NCBI RefSeq assembly: GCF_026745355.1
Contig: NC_079208.1
Span: forward strand, 15,051,417 to 15,115,416
Source of the DNA: Beta vulgaris subsp. vulgaris
Taxonomy: Eukaryota > Streptophyta > Magnoliopsida > Caryophyllales > Amaranthaceae
Length of the DNA: 64,000 bases
Reading direction: 5' to 3'
Shown: positions 53,714-64,000 of the stretch, in pieces
Layout of the letters: each line of letters starts with the position of its first letter
Position numbering within the stretch: position 1 is the first letter of the stretch
Notes under the pieces: model-generated
Told to the model about the DNA's origin: nothing
Seen by the model: the letters and a program-made list of their open reading frames with translations, nothing else
Database searches by the model: none
Made by a program: the position numbers and the translations under genes

Positions 53714-54360
53714 GATTTCAGTGATTCAATGGACCGCACGACGTTTCGTCCGAAAAGACTACAATCTGATTATTAACCTAAAGTTCAATCCTATTGAACT
53801 TCTCAGATAACCAAATTGATTCATAAATTATTCAATTGGCAACAATTGATGATACAATGCCTGCAATATATTGATTAAAGCTGAACATCAATAAACAATC
53901 AAAATATTTAGAAATGTAGTACTATTGTATTAGCACTGGCTACAAAACAGGGTTTCAACTTTCAACTAAACCCCAAAAAATCCGTATTAATTTTTAGAGC
54001 TACACAATAATCTTTTAAAAATTTAAAAAGAATTAGAAATTGAACCCTTGTTTAAACTTGGGGCGTTGTGTTCGAGGAAGTAAAACAATGAAAAAATGAA
54101 AAATGGAACAGTTACACATCAACTTACACAAGACTTTATCTGGGTTTTCTTGAATTCTGAATTCTCACCATGAATTTGTGGAAGATCCAAGTTTCCAATA
54201 TTTAAAGCTTATGAAAGAAACCTTGGAATATCCGACATTCCAATCTTGTTGATATGTCCTATTTGCCCGGAATCTTCTCCTGCAAATCCCAAGTTTCGTG
54301 TGATAATTAAACTCTGTAGAAGAAAAGTTCCAATGGATCAATCCAGAGAGAGTTGTATGT
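53714..54360 (-). promoter_or_regulatory. Upstream region and probable 5'-UTR intron of the phosphatase gene
   Basis: On the minus strand 'attgattgcag'-type sequence TATATTGCAG at 53861-53870 looks like a splice acceptor, so the leader probably has an exon at 53714-53860 and an intron upstream. The donor and transcription start could not be placed. Confidence 0.35.
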
Positions 54361-54775
54361 TGTTGTATCTTCTTTGTTATTTCGTTATTTCGTTATTTTT
54401 ATTAGCCAGTTTCTTTATTTCTTTTGGTGGTGGTTGTGTAATTGTGTACTTCATGTGTTTTTTTTGTTCCACTAATTTTATAATTGATAATGCACAACTT
54501 ATATCATTATATACTTTATGTAACTATTTTTTAAATCAAAAATGCAACTCCAAAAACTAACATTTATGTATAAATTTTTTTGCACGATATTATTACAAAA
54601 GCTATCAAGTAGAACATGCATTTCGAATTCTCATCGAAAAGTCAACCTACATTGTCTTTGGCTTCTATCCAACATTTTATGTGTGGCTAACACACTTATT
54701 CTATCTCTATTTTATTCAACGTATAACTAAATCTGACCCTCCAATTTCTAAGTATCGTCCTATATACAAGAGAAC
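54361..54775. other. Intergenic sequence, nothing recognised
   Basis: AT-rich sequence with chance open frames (54246-54560, 54542-54730) that show no motif. Confidence 0.45.
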
Positions 54776-54777
54776 CC

Positions 54778-54910
54778 ACACGTCATTGGCTTGGTGGTAA
54801 AGGTTTCACATCATGACTTCAAGGTCATGCTATCAAAGGCGGGGTTTCCCTTATCATCCCACCGTCCTTCCAAGGAGTATGACCTGCAAACCTGGATAAT
54901 TAATCTTGCA
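54778..54910 (+). mobile_element. SINE-like fragment
   Basis: 'cattggcttggtggtaaagg' resembles the A-box head of plant SINEs. It is followed by a decayed B-box region ('aaggtcatgctatcaaagg') and 'ccttccaaggagtatgacc'. No target duplication or poly-T tail is clear. Confidence 0.5.
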
Positions 54911-55990
54911 AGAGGTGTCAGTTCAGTACGATCATTTATTTTGCCTACTTAAACAAAATGAATGTTTATTACATCCTCTCCCATCCTTTTCACTCTCTTT
55001 GGTCTCCTTTGCTCTCTTTCTTCCCTTTCCTCCATCTTCCTTTCCCCATGTTCTCACCTACCATGAAAGGATTACCAACATTATGGTTTTCCATAATTTA
55101 GTTTGGTGCAGAAAAAACATGTCGGAGAAGGAGAGTTCCTCGTCGAAAAAAGGAAGAAAAAAAAAAGCTTTTTTTATCATTCAAAAACCCCTCATGCATC
55201 TATAAGATCGTCCAACCCATAGCCATGCGTAAGTTTTCGACCGCCTAATCATATGTTGGGGCATCCAAACTTCTACTCCAACCTATTGTTAGGAAAAAAA
55301 TGTTAGATGTTTGAAAATGTCAAAACATCCCAGCCTATGGTCAGGCGTCTAACATTTTCGCCCCAACATCAGGAAAGAAGCTGCAGTTGTCTGGCCCAAT
55401 TTTGATTTTTTTTCATGGTGGATACAGTGGTAGAATTCACCTAAGGGTGTCACTTGGTTGGTACGTCAATGGCTAGATGATGTTTATATACACATAATCT
55501 TCCCCCTTTTTAGTACATGATGATGATGCATACCGTCGTCCTAATTGGTCTGATATAAAGGAGAGAAAATCCAAAGATCTAAGCTGAAAATCGTTTTAAA
55601 AATGTAAAATCTATTTATTTATTTAAAAGATTTTAAATCCACTTAAAAGGCCAATCAGAATATATGTTTTACGTGATAGTATTTGACTAAAGGATTCAAA
55701 AAATCTTCTATGTACCTCGCGCGGCAGTGTTGCGTCCAATGAACAATTATGCGCACTCACCACCCTCAAACAGTCAGCAAAATCAAGAAACACTCACAAA
55801 GCTGCGTCCATGCATCGTCTTGTGCAGGGTGCAGAGCTTGTGTGCGGCGCAGTGCTGGTGTACCCAACACTTTTCCTCTTAGCTTCACACAGTCTCAAAT
55901 GTTATCTAATTAGTCTATAAAGCACAGGCCTAATTTAACTCGGTTTTTGCCAAGATTTTCCTAATCAATTTCACCTCGCGTATTCTAAAT
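54911..55990. other. Intergenic sequence, nothing recognised
   Basis: No gene, terminal repeat or tandem repeat recognised. Confidence 0.45.
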
Positions 55991-56420
55991 TAGGGGTATG
56001 CATGAATATTCGATCCATGATCCAGTGGATTTGATTTGGTATACCAGATACCCGATCAGATTTTTAGTTTTCAGATCATATATCAAAAAAGTTTCAGATC
56101 GGATATGAACGGGAATTTGAATGTCCGAAAATATCCAGAACATGAGGATTTTTCGGATATTATCGAATATCAAATCCGAAATATTCATTTTTAAGACCGA
56201 ATATCCAAATATATCTGATTTCCTGATTGGATATTTGAAAACATCTGATGATCTGAAACTTAGTTTAAGAACTTTAATTTTCTTTGAAAAATTCAATTTT
56301 TTAATTATCAGATATCCGATTCGTTCCAAATTTTCGGATATCCGATTTTTTTATCACGTTCGGATCATGTTTTCCCTGATCTGAAATTTCGGATCACATT
56401 ATCCAAAATGAACACCCCTA
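55991..56420. mobile_element. hAT-type MITE (430 bp)
   Basis: Ends taggggtatgcatgaatattc / aaaatgaacacccct(a) are inverted matches (taggggt-tgcat). The 8-base flanks ttctaaat and ctccaaat agree at six of eight positions, a worn target duplication. The interior is packed with 'cggatat', 'ttcggatat' and 'gatatccga' words on both strands and should fold back. The two overlapping open frames are artefacts of this palindromic repeat content. Confidence 0.82.
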
Positions 56421-56428
56421 CTCCAAAT

Positions 56429-57399
56429 ATAATCCTCCAAAAAACTTCAAACGCTCATACACCCTTGAATTTCCATTGATTTCATTTCCAAGTTTCAAGA
56501 TTGCTTATCTCGAAGGTCGTTACTCATCAAGACTCTGGTGACACCGGTACATTTCTGGGGGTCTTTAATCTTTGAATTTCAATTTATTTTTTTGAAGTTG
56601 TTGACGAGTTTTTCACGATGTCGGTGTTATGCTTTTGTATGTTTTACTCTCTTTTTGTATTTTTTTTCTATATATTCATGTGTTTATTACATTCATCATT
56701 CTCATATGTTTCTTTTTTTAAATCAAGACCTAAATAAATATTCTCATGCTTAATATGATAATTTGGACAATTGATTAGGAACCTATCAATTTGATTGTTG
56801 ATGTATCACCAACAAAACAGTCTTTGTGTTTAATGAACCAACATAGATTAATTTTTTTGGATGTTTGATATATATTATTCTATTGTTTAATCGTATTTAG
56901 TAGAGGTCAACAATGGATGAACAAGGTTCATATTTATGTTCGTACCCTCACCCATGAACTCAATCGACCAATTATAAAGTATGACGGGAAAATCTACAAT
57001 AATGAAAGTCTTTTTACGAATGTCTCTTCGGTTTCCCAAATATCTGATTAGGTTTATTAAATTCCTTTAAAGGCTTGTTGGAAACTTATTTTACGAAACT
57101 TTTTTCAAACTAAACCCCACAATGAGATAGTCAAATTCGCATACACAGTACACCATATAGGCTAAAAATATACACACGATGTTGTATTGTCAATGCATAC
57201 AAATGAAAGTAATAACGTGAAAAGAAAAAAGGAGGACAAAACAACCCCAATGAAGATGGATAAAATGTAAAAACTACGAGTGTTAATGAGTCCAACAATT
57301 TACTATATTCATAACTCCTATAAACAACCTAAATGTTCGTACCCTCACCATACTTCACCATTAATGGAGCTCAATCCCCAAACTCAAAATTCTAACCGA
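56429..57399. other. AT-rich sequence, possible start of a gypsy LTR
   Basis: There is no gene. It may contain the left part of the LTR whose TATA-like 'ctctataaatagtgaac' lies at 57402, but I could not find the terminus. Confidence 0.35.
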
Positions 57400-58600
57400 A
57401 ATCCTCTATAAATAGTGAACTACATTCAACCAAATTGCTCAAGCAAACAAATTCCAGAGGTTTGCATCAATCTTCTTCCTTTTTCTCTTAATTTCTGATT
57501 TTTTCTTTGGAAAATAAACATAAAAATTGAACCCATCATTAACAGTCCTCCCTGTTACACTGATCCGTCGGAAACCACCACGACCACCCGAAAAACACCA
57601 CACCATCGCCATCTCCTGCGCAACTAAACCTCACCTTTCCTGCTTTGCGACACCTCTACTGCTCCCTAGCAGCAACCCACACCTAGCCAGCACCTGAAAC
57701 CACCCTCCCCACCTAAGCCTTCATCTTCCACCGCCCATAACACCAACGCTAACCTCCTCTTTCCCCCCAATTCGTCCCTCCTGTTTTCTTCCTCCCATCT
57801 TTGTTCCTTTTTTTCGATTTTGGTGAAACTAATTCTTTCAATCAATAAACCCTCCTTTTCCCCTTTCACTAGTTTAGTTTTTTTAAAACAAAATAAATGA
57901 CTTTCCTATAATAACTTGATTTATTAAGTTGGTAAATTTTAGATTAACTAACTTAGTTTATTCTAACTTGAAAATATTTTTTAATTTTCTTAAACAAAGT
58001 AGGTAGTATAATGAACTTAGTTTCTGTATTTAAAATAATTGTTTAAGTTAATGAAAATTAAGTTGAAGTAATTTTTGAGTACTTAAAATGATTTTGTAAA
58101 TAATTTGAACATCATAAACTTTGATTTACAAACTCAATCTCTTAAAATCATTAAGAATTTCTTTAAGGTATTTCAATTGTTTATTTTATACATATAAAAA
58201 AAGGGTTACTTAGGTAATTAACTAACTTAGATCTCGTTAATGTCTATTATAGACTCCGGATTTATAGACAAGGAATATCAAGAGTGTTAATCCGTTCGTG
58301 AACTTAACTTTTGGGCACGCGTCACGAGGTAATCTCCGATTTTTGGGAGCTTGTCTCTCTTGTTTCTTTTCAATGTATTTGTGCAGGTGGGTGATCGATG
58401 GGGGAATAAAAGGAAGATAAATTAGGTGATATTTAGGAAAAATGAATTAGGATTAAAATATGACTTGAGGGTTTAATATGGGTACGAATGGGTTATGTGT
58501 ACATGTATGAAAGTACTCGTTAAAGGTACTTATTAATTATTTATGATATATTATTAGATGGCCAAGACACGTTTGACCGTCAGAAAATGCACTAGAACCC
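57400..58600 (+). repeat. Probable gypsy LTR/leader region
   Basis: TATA-like 'ctataaatag' (57403), a C-rich CCACC/CCGCC stretch (57540-57860), AT-rich sequence, and 'cgcgtcacgaggtaatctcc' (58317-58336). This parallels 27890-29130. It precedes gag-like reading frames, but LTR ends were not resolved. Confidence 0.4.
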
Positions 58601-58617
58601 CTCGTCAACGACCTTAG

Positions 58618-59070
58618 TTTCTAAGGATGAGGCTGGGAGAGTCTATTTCAGCTTACATCTACAGGTTATGATTAATAATGAAGTGTTACCACCTCAACGA
58701 AGGCCATGGGCATTCGGATTATCTCATGCCACCTAAACAGATCGCTATTTTGATTCACACTCTCCCCAACGATGACCCTTATGCCAGAATTACAAACGAA
58801 TACTCTGATGTTCTGAAAAATGAAAGGCCGAACTATGAACGATGCACATTGAAAGGGAAGTGCTATCTGACGTTGAGTTACCTAGAGAAAAGAATCCTCG
58901 ATGCTAGGCCTAGTGGCTTAATGACTACTTACCCACTGATGGCGAGGAACCCAACTATAGTGACAATGAAGGAGTAGGAAGCAACCCCGCCTCACCCGTT
59001 GTAAATCTCAATGGAGATGGAGACAGAGATGAAGGTGAAGACGAGGACTCGTTCGAGTACGTTGACTAGA
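58618..59070 (+). pseudogene. Broken leader ORF of a gypsy element
   Basis: The frame at 58678-58977 (MKCYHLNEGHGHSDYLMPPK...) continues after a frameshift as an acidic tail rich in Asp/Glu/Gly (EEPNYSDNEGVGSNPASP... to EDSFEYVD and a stop near 59069). It lies just before the gag frame. I do not recognise the protein; its position suggests an extra ORF of the gypsy element. Confidence 0.4.
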
Positions 59071-59399
59071 AACCCAACTCTCTAGCCCTGACCTTTAGAT
59101 TTTGTATTAAGGTCGTAGATACCAATTAGTATGTTAATTTAGTTAAGGATGGTGCGACTAATCCTTATTTATCTATTTGAAAAATCTTATGCTACTAGGA
59201 ATGAATTATTGTGGCACTTTTGGAGTAATGAATGATGAACTTTTGACATGTAAACTGAGTGTGAAACGACTGATGAACTTTTGATGTGTGAATTAAGTGT
59301 GAAATGAATGAATTGCATGAACCATGATTATGTGAATTACTCTTTATAAAAGGACTAATGTAAATGGTGAGAACATAATGTGAATATCGCAGGTAGCTT

Positions 59400-59846
59400 A
59401 TGCAATACGTTTATACGCGATCTAGAGTAAGGCGACAAGAAAACCAAATGGTTGAAACTCCCGAACAAGTTGCAGCACGACTTAGGACTCTCGAGCAACT
59501 AGCTCATAGCTTTGGCTTAGTCCTTCAAAACCAGATCAACAACAAGAACCACCATGGAGAAGATCTGCAGGCTGCAATGGCAAAAAAGATTCCCACTTTG
59601 AAACCACCAACCTTTGTCGGGAGAGAAGACCCATTATTGCTTGAGAACTGGATAAGAGATTTCGAAAAGATTTTCACGGCCACGGGTATGCCTGAGGCCC
59701 AGAAAGTGGACCAAGCAACCTTTTACCTACACGAAGATGTCGATACTTGGTGGGAAAGTGTAGTACCTACTGTTGAAGCTCAAGAGAACTTTAACTGGGG
59801 AGCGTTTAAGGTAGCGATTAAGGCTCGATTCTTCCCCAAGCACATT
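59400..59846 (+). pseudogene. Ty3/gypsy gag, truncated by an LTR insertion
   Basis: An open frame of 149 codons has the retrotransposon gag signature: KPPTFVGREDPLLLENWIRD, FEKIFTATGMPEAQKVDQAT, then FYLHEDVDTWWESV and an ARFFPKH end, cut by the TGATAGG start of the Athila-like LTR at 59847. The style is that of plant chromovirus/Retand gag. The rest of the element would lie right of the window, beyond the inserted element. Confidence 0.85.
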
Positions 59847-62800
59847 TGATAGGTGCGTTTCTAACGCACTTTATGATCTCATTTTGGTTTGATTTGATCC
59901 TCTTTATTCCCTTTTCTTCCCTCTTTCTTCTTTATTTCCCTCTCTATTTCTTTCACTTGATCATAGTGACATTTTGCTTATTTTCGGTCAATTTTGACTG
60001 GATCTCTAGTACATTTGCTTTCGCCGTGTTTTTCCGTTCTTTGATTGCAGTTATGACCTTTTTCGAGGTAAATAGTTGGGAGATATGTCATAATGAATGA
60101 GTTGGAGAAGCCGAGAGGGGATTGATGTGCGCTCGCACCACTTTCTAGGCGCCTGCACATGTTGGTGCGCTCGCATGCCCAAATGGTGGTCCCACACCAT
60201 CAGGAACTTTTGATGCCCAAATTATCAGTAGGCATGGTGCACCCGTACCCCTCAAAATGGTGACCCCGCACCGTTTGGTGCTTGATATTAGTTATGAGGC
60301 AGAAGGAATGGTGCGCCCGCACCATTCGAATCTGCAAAGGAAAAAAATTCGAGCCTAGTTAAAACGATAGTTTTGTCTTAGTTTTTGGGACTTATGTGTT
60401 TTTTCTTAGACTAGAGACTATTATTAGGGTTCATATTAGAGAGAAAAACATTAAGCTTGTTGCTAGATTTGAATTTCGTAGATTAAAGTTTGTGATTTCT
60501 ACAACATCGAAGGTATTATTCCATTTAATTTCAAAGTTTCAGTTTTTATTCTCTCTTTTCATTGTTATTCTTTGTTCTTCCATATTATTAGATCTCCTTT
60601 ATTATAGTTTCATATTTGTTATTTTTATTATATTAATTAACTCTTAATCATATTTAGCCCTCGATTAGTTATAGATTTCATATTTTATTGCTTAGAATCC
60701 ATGATTAGTGAGTAGCACTAGTAGAATAATTGCTTATTGCCGCGGTGGTATTGTTGCGGTTTTACCCATACGCAACAATATATCACATAAAAAGAAAAGG
60801 TAAAATATAAATAAAGATATTGCTGCGATTTCGGCCTAAAACCGCAACAATATGATGTGAACAGGAAATTTTTTGAAAAAAGTTGACTATTCGACCTGGT
60901 ATATTGTTGTGGTTTTTGACAAAAACCGCAATAATATATTAAAATAATATTAACAAATATTATTTTAATATATTGTTGCGGTTCTTAACAAAAACTGTAG
61001 CAATATCATTAAAAATATTTAAAAAAAGTAAAAAAGGTAGGTGAGTTAGAATTTTCTTTTTTCTTCCTTTCACCTCATCCTGTCACTTAAGCGCCTCACT
61101 CTTTAGATCTCACGCCTTCTCTTTCCTCTCAATCTTCAGATCTCACGCCTTCTCTTTCCTCTCACTCGCCGGCTATAGCGTTCCACTTTCGCCGGTGACT
61201 TATGCCTCCAAACCCTCTTGCATGATGTCGACCGCATAAACAACACTCCGAAAAAGTCGACTCGCCTCGCCATCATGGCCACCATAACAGCAGTTCAATC
61301 GGCAACTATGGAGTCAACAACTCTCAAAACAACCTCAAATATGGAGTCGCGAACTCAACTCGCTCAAACGTCACTCATCGAGAGTTTGCTGATTTCGGTT
61401 CGTTCACTGATTTTGTCGAGACTCGAGAGTTCTTCGCTGATTTCGTTTGTCGCATTTGTTTGTCCTTCAAACTAGACGAAGACGAAGCTCCTTCGGCGAC
61501 TCTTTGAAAATCTGTTTTTTGTTTTTTTTTTCTTTTTTTTCTTTTAGATCTAAACTTCTGTATTTTTTATTTTCTTCATTTTTATTTTAATTTTCGATTT
61601 AGATCTTAACTTCTGTATTTTTATTTTCTTCATTTTTTCCGCACCATTATTGTTGGAACACATAGACTTTTCAAGTTTCCAACTTGACTTATTTGTGCTT
61701 ATTATTATTTTCAATGCCTGAAATAATTAAGTTTCAATATGTATATCTCACCGGCATCAATTCTATTGCTTGAAATTTTCACTCGAATTAATGACAAATA
61801 TACAAAAAAAAATCACCTAATCCTGTACCTATTGCTGCGATTTCTGGTAAAAATCGCAACAATATGCTTATTATTTATTAAAAAATAAAGTATATTGCTG
61901 CAGTTTTCCCTAAAAACCGTAGCAATATACTAAATTTTTCTAATAGAAAATGAATATATTGCTGCGGTTTTCGCTAGAAACCTCAGCAATATATTAAAAT
62001 ATAATTGCGGTTAAAAATCACGGTAATATATTAATTATCTATTGCTGCCCCCATAATTGATGCGCAGCCAAAACCGCCGCAATAGGCCACTTACTGACCT
62101 CAGCAATAAACAATTACTCTACTAGTGTAGTTTCTTATCTAGGATCAGGGTGAAAGTATGGATTATGGTTTAAATGTATTATTAATGTGATTGTGATGAT
62201 CTAAAGATGTTTATGCATTGAGCTTGGTGTTTTGAGGCCTTGGGATAGATATTGATCAAATTTATACTTTGGTATTTTGAATTCAAATGTTCTTAAATCC
62301 AATTTTGAACTCTTTTATCATCCCTAAGAATCAACTTAATTGCTAGGCTAATATACTGGTAGAAATTAAGGGGATCCTTTATTAGGATAGATATTGATCA
62401 CATTTATACTTTGGTATTTCCGAATTTATTGGATCTCTCTTAATCAATTGATTAAAGATCATTCCAGAGAGGATTTAGTTAATTGATTAAGCGATCATTC
62501 TCGAGGACCATTCGAGAGAGGACTCGAGTATTTTAGAGGAAAACCAAACCTTGCATAATCGTATCCTTTGCTTCACAATTGAATTAACGATTGTTGCTCC
62601 GCTTTGATCCATAATAGTAACCTTAACTCTAGTGTCTTCCTATTTGATATTTTATCTCGTGTTATTTCCTAGTTCTTTGATATTAGCTAGTCGTAGTTGT
62701 TACCAAATCATTTTTAAAACCCCCAAAAATCCTTTAATTAGGTAATCTAGACTTGAAAGACCTTAATAAATGTCATTTTCCCTGTGGATCGACCCTTGAC

Positions 62801-62889
62801 TTGCCTTTATTACTTTCTTAGTAATTGCTTGTTTATGTTTTATAAATGCTTTCTGAAAAGTGATTTTTGGTGCTAAAAACCTCTTGTCA
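59847..62889 (+). repeat. 5' LTR of an Athila-like gypsy element, containing a MITE
   Basis: It begins TGATAGG and ends CTTGTCA. It is homologous to the solo LTR at 35420-37119 along its length and is 1628 bp once the 1412-bp MITE and its 3-bp duplication are set aside. It also carries GGTGCG-type hairpin motifs (60124-60325), fewer and more decayed. It is inserted in the gag of another gypsy element. Confidence 0.92.
60716..62127. mobile_element. CACTA-type non-autonomous element (1412 bp)
   Basis: Ends CACTAGTAGAATAATTGCTT / AATAAACAATTACTCTACTAGTG are inverted matches over ~28 bases, with the 3-bp duplication TAG (60713-60715, 62128-62130). Subterminal regions repeat 'tattgctgcggtttt' and its complement many times. 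The middle (61060-61560) holds a GC-richer stretch with a short frame of no recognised function. The homologous solo LTR has the empty site at 36393. Confidence 0.95.
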
Positions 62890-62892
62890 AAA

Positions 62893-62912
62893 TGGCGCCG
62901 TTGTCAGGGAAC
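62893..62912 (+). other. Athila-type primer binding site
   Basis: TGGCGCCGTTGTCAGGGAAC lies three bases after the LTR. It is close to the Asp-tRNA-complementary site TGGCGCCGTTGCCGGGGA known in Athila elements. Confidence 0.85.
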
Positions 62913-63025
62913 TTGTGCTATTAATTCAACTCTATTTTAGTTTATCTTTGCTTAGTTGATTTTTCTTTTATTTTCTTTTTGATTGTGGTTGTTATTTTCT
63001 AATCCTCTACTTAATTTTGTTGTGT

Positions 63026-63800
63026 TACATGAGAAGAGGATCTCACGGTTCACTCACCTTTCCCCTAGATCTAGAAATTGATCGTAATTTGCGAAAGTTT
63101 CAGAAAAATTTGGAAGATTTGTCTTTGGGTTTCGAACCATCTTCACCAGCCTCAAGTACAGCAAGTGAAGTTGAGTCAGATATGGGTGAAGCAAATCCAC
63201 AACTCTTTGGGGATTTTGAAAATTTGGGTTCCTATGTTCTTCAAGGGGGTATTCGACTCCTCACCACTACTACAAATTTCAGCATTCATCCTCAGTTCAC
63301 TCGGATGGTGAAAGGAAAATAATTTTGTGGAGGGTCAGATGAAGATCCTCTTGACCATATTGACAGGAATTCTTGAGATCTGTGCCATGATAACCACAAA
63401 TTACGTCTCTCCAGACTACATCACGATGCATCTATTCTGGTCTTCTCTTACCAAAAAAGTAAAATCATGACTCAAGAGCTTATCTGCTAATTCCCTCACT
63501 ACATGGGAGGAAGTCACAATGGCCTTTCTGCAAAATACTTCCGAGAGTGGAAGACAGCAGACATAAGAAGGAAAATCTCTCATTTGAGAAAGAGAAGGAT
63601 GAGACACTTACGGAAGCTTGAAAGCGGTTCAAGGAGATGATCCGTTCATTCCCTCACCATGAGTTCAAAAAAAAAAATCTCCTCAGCCGTTTTTCTATGA
63701 CGGCCTTGATCCTAAATTACGTGCCAACCTTGATGCTGGAGCGGGAGGTCAAATTTCTAAGATCCCGCAAGATCAACTTTAGTCCACTATTGAGAAGTAA
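63026..63800 (+). pseudogene. Athila-like gypsy gag, broken, runs toward the right edge
   Basis: The frame at 63017-63322 includes FGDFENLGSYVLQGGIRLL and ends at a stop. Homology to Athila gag continues with DEDPLDHID, then after a second stop, in other frames, with words matching a gag helical region (Trp-rich, 'kswlk', 'TWEEVTMAFLQ') to about 63720. Several stops and shifts mean it cannot be translated as one protein. Confidence 0.75.
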
Positions 63801-64000
63801 ATAAGAACCGCGCCTCCCCACCTGCACCACCCCCGCAGCCCCTACCATCCCCCTCCCCCTCATCCGCCGTTACGATTTACAAGCCCCCTACCGCACTCCC
63901 ACCTCCGGTTCACTCTCCTCCTCCTAACTCTCCCTATCCCCACCACCCCCGCAGCCTCTACCAGCCCTCATCCGCCGCAAAATTGCGAACTCAGTCGTTC
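63800..64000. other. C-rich, proline-coding low-complexity tract at the right edge
   Basis: CCNCCN-rich sequence (repeated 'caccacccccgcagcc' and 'ctcatccgcc') that would encode a proline-rich linker of the gypsy gag region. It contains an internal direct repeat (63822-63875 versus 63938-63975). Confidence 0.6.

Noticed and set aside
55985..56384. Two antiparallel frames of 114 and 87 codons
   Set aside because: They overlap on opposite strands within a palindromic hAT-type MITE, so they are structural artefacts.

Overview
This window is nuclear DNA from a flowering plant, most likely a eudicot. It is AT-rich, its genes have many GT-AG introns, and it is dominated by nested Copia, Ty3/gypsy, CACTA, Stowaway/Tourist/hAT-type and SINE elements. 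I suspect Caryophyllales from the style of the retroelements, but that is weak inference. I see no rRNA, tRNA gene, CRISPR or bacterial feature.

Two host genes can be built exon by exon, both on the minus strand. (1) At 882-19631 lie seven small phase-compatible exons of a plant coiled-coil protein whose N-terminus starts MSWLR; it resembles the family often labelled centrosomal protein of 135 kDa-like. The gene runs off the left edge. Its exons are 53-213 nt, scattered over 18.7 kb of introns that hold Copia relics, two MITEs in a (TA)n tract, a whole decayed Copia element and a fold-back element. (2) At 40008-53713 lies a complete ten-exon phosphatidate phosphatase gene (lipin/PAH family, predicted 1017 aa). 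It has an N-terminal NLIP exon and a C-terminal HAD-type LNS2 domain with the DVDGT motif. Its 4.8-kb intron holds a 1.4-kb inverted-repeat element and a 40-bp tandem array.

Between them is a 15-kb composite insertion at 19808-34814. A young Copia element has two 402-bp LTRs that differ at four positions, a TAAAA target duplication, a primer site and a polypurine tract. Its gag is split by a 10.2-kb CACTA transposon (20701-30876) with a TTA target duplication. The CACTA shows no transposase. It carries minus-strand host sequence: a leader exon and two exons of L-aspartate oxidase (plastid NAD biosynthesis), plus two exons of an unidentified gene between them, so it behaves like a gene-capturing (Pack-type) CACTA. 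The composite sits 176 bp upstream of the start codon of gene 1.

From 34815 to 40007 are a SINE with a 21-bp target duplication, a 1.7-kb solo LTR with target duplication TTGGA, and three MITEs. Right of the phosphatase gene (54-64 kb) are a SINE-like fragment, a 430-bp hAT-type MITE, a decayed gypsy leader and gag, and an Athila-like gypsy element inserted into that gag. The Athila-like LTR (59847-62889) carries a 1.4-kb CACTA-type MITE, whose empty site survives in the solo LTR at 36393. Its gag runs off the right edge.
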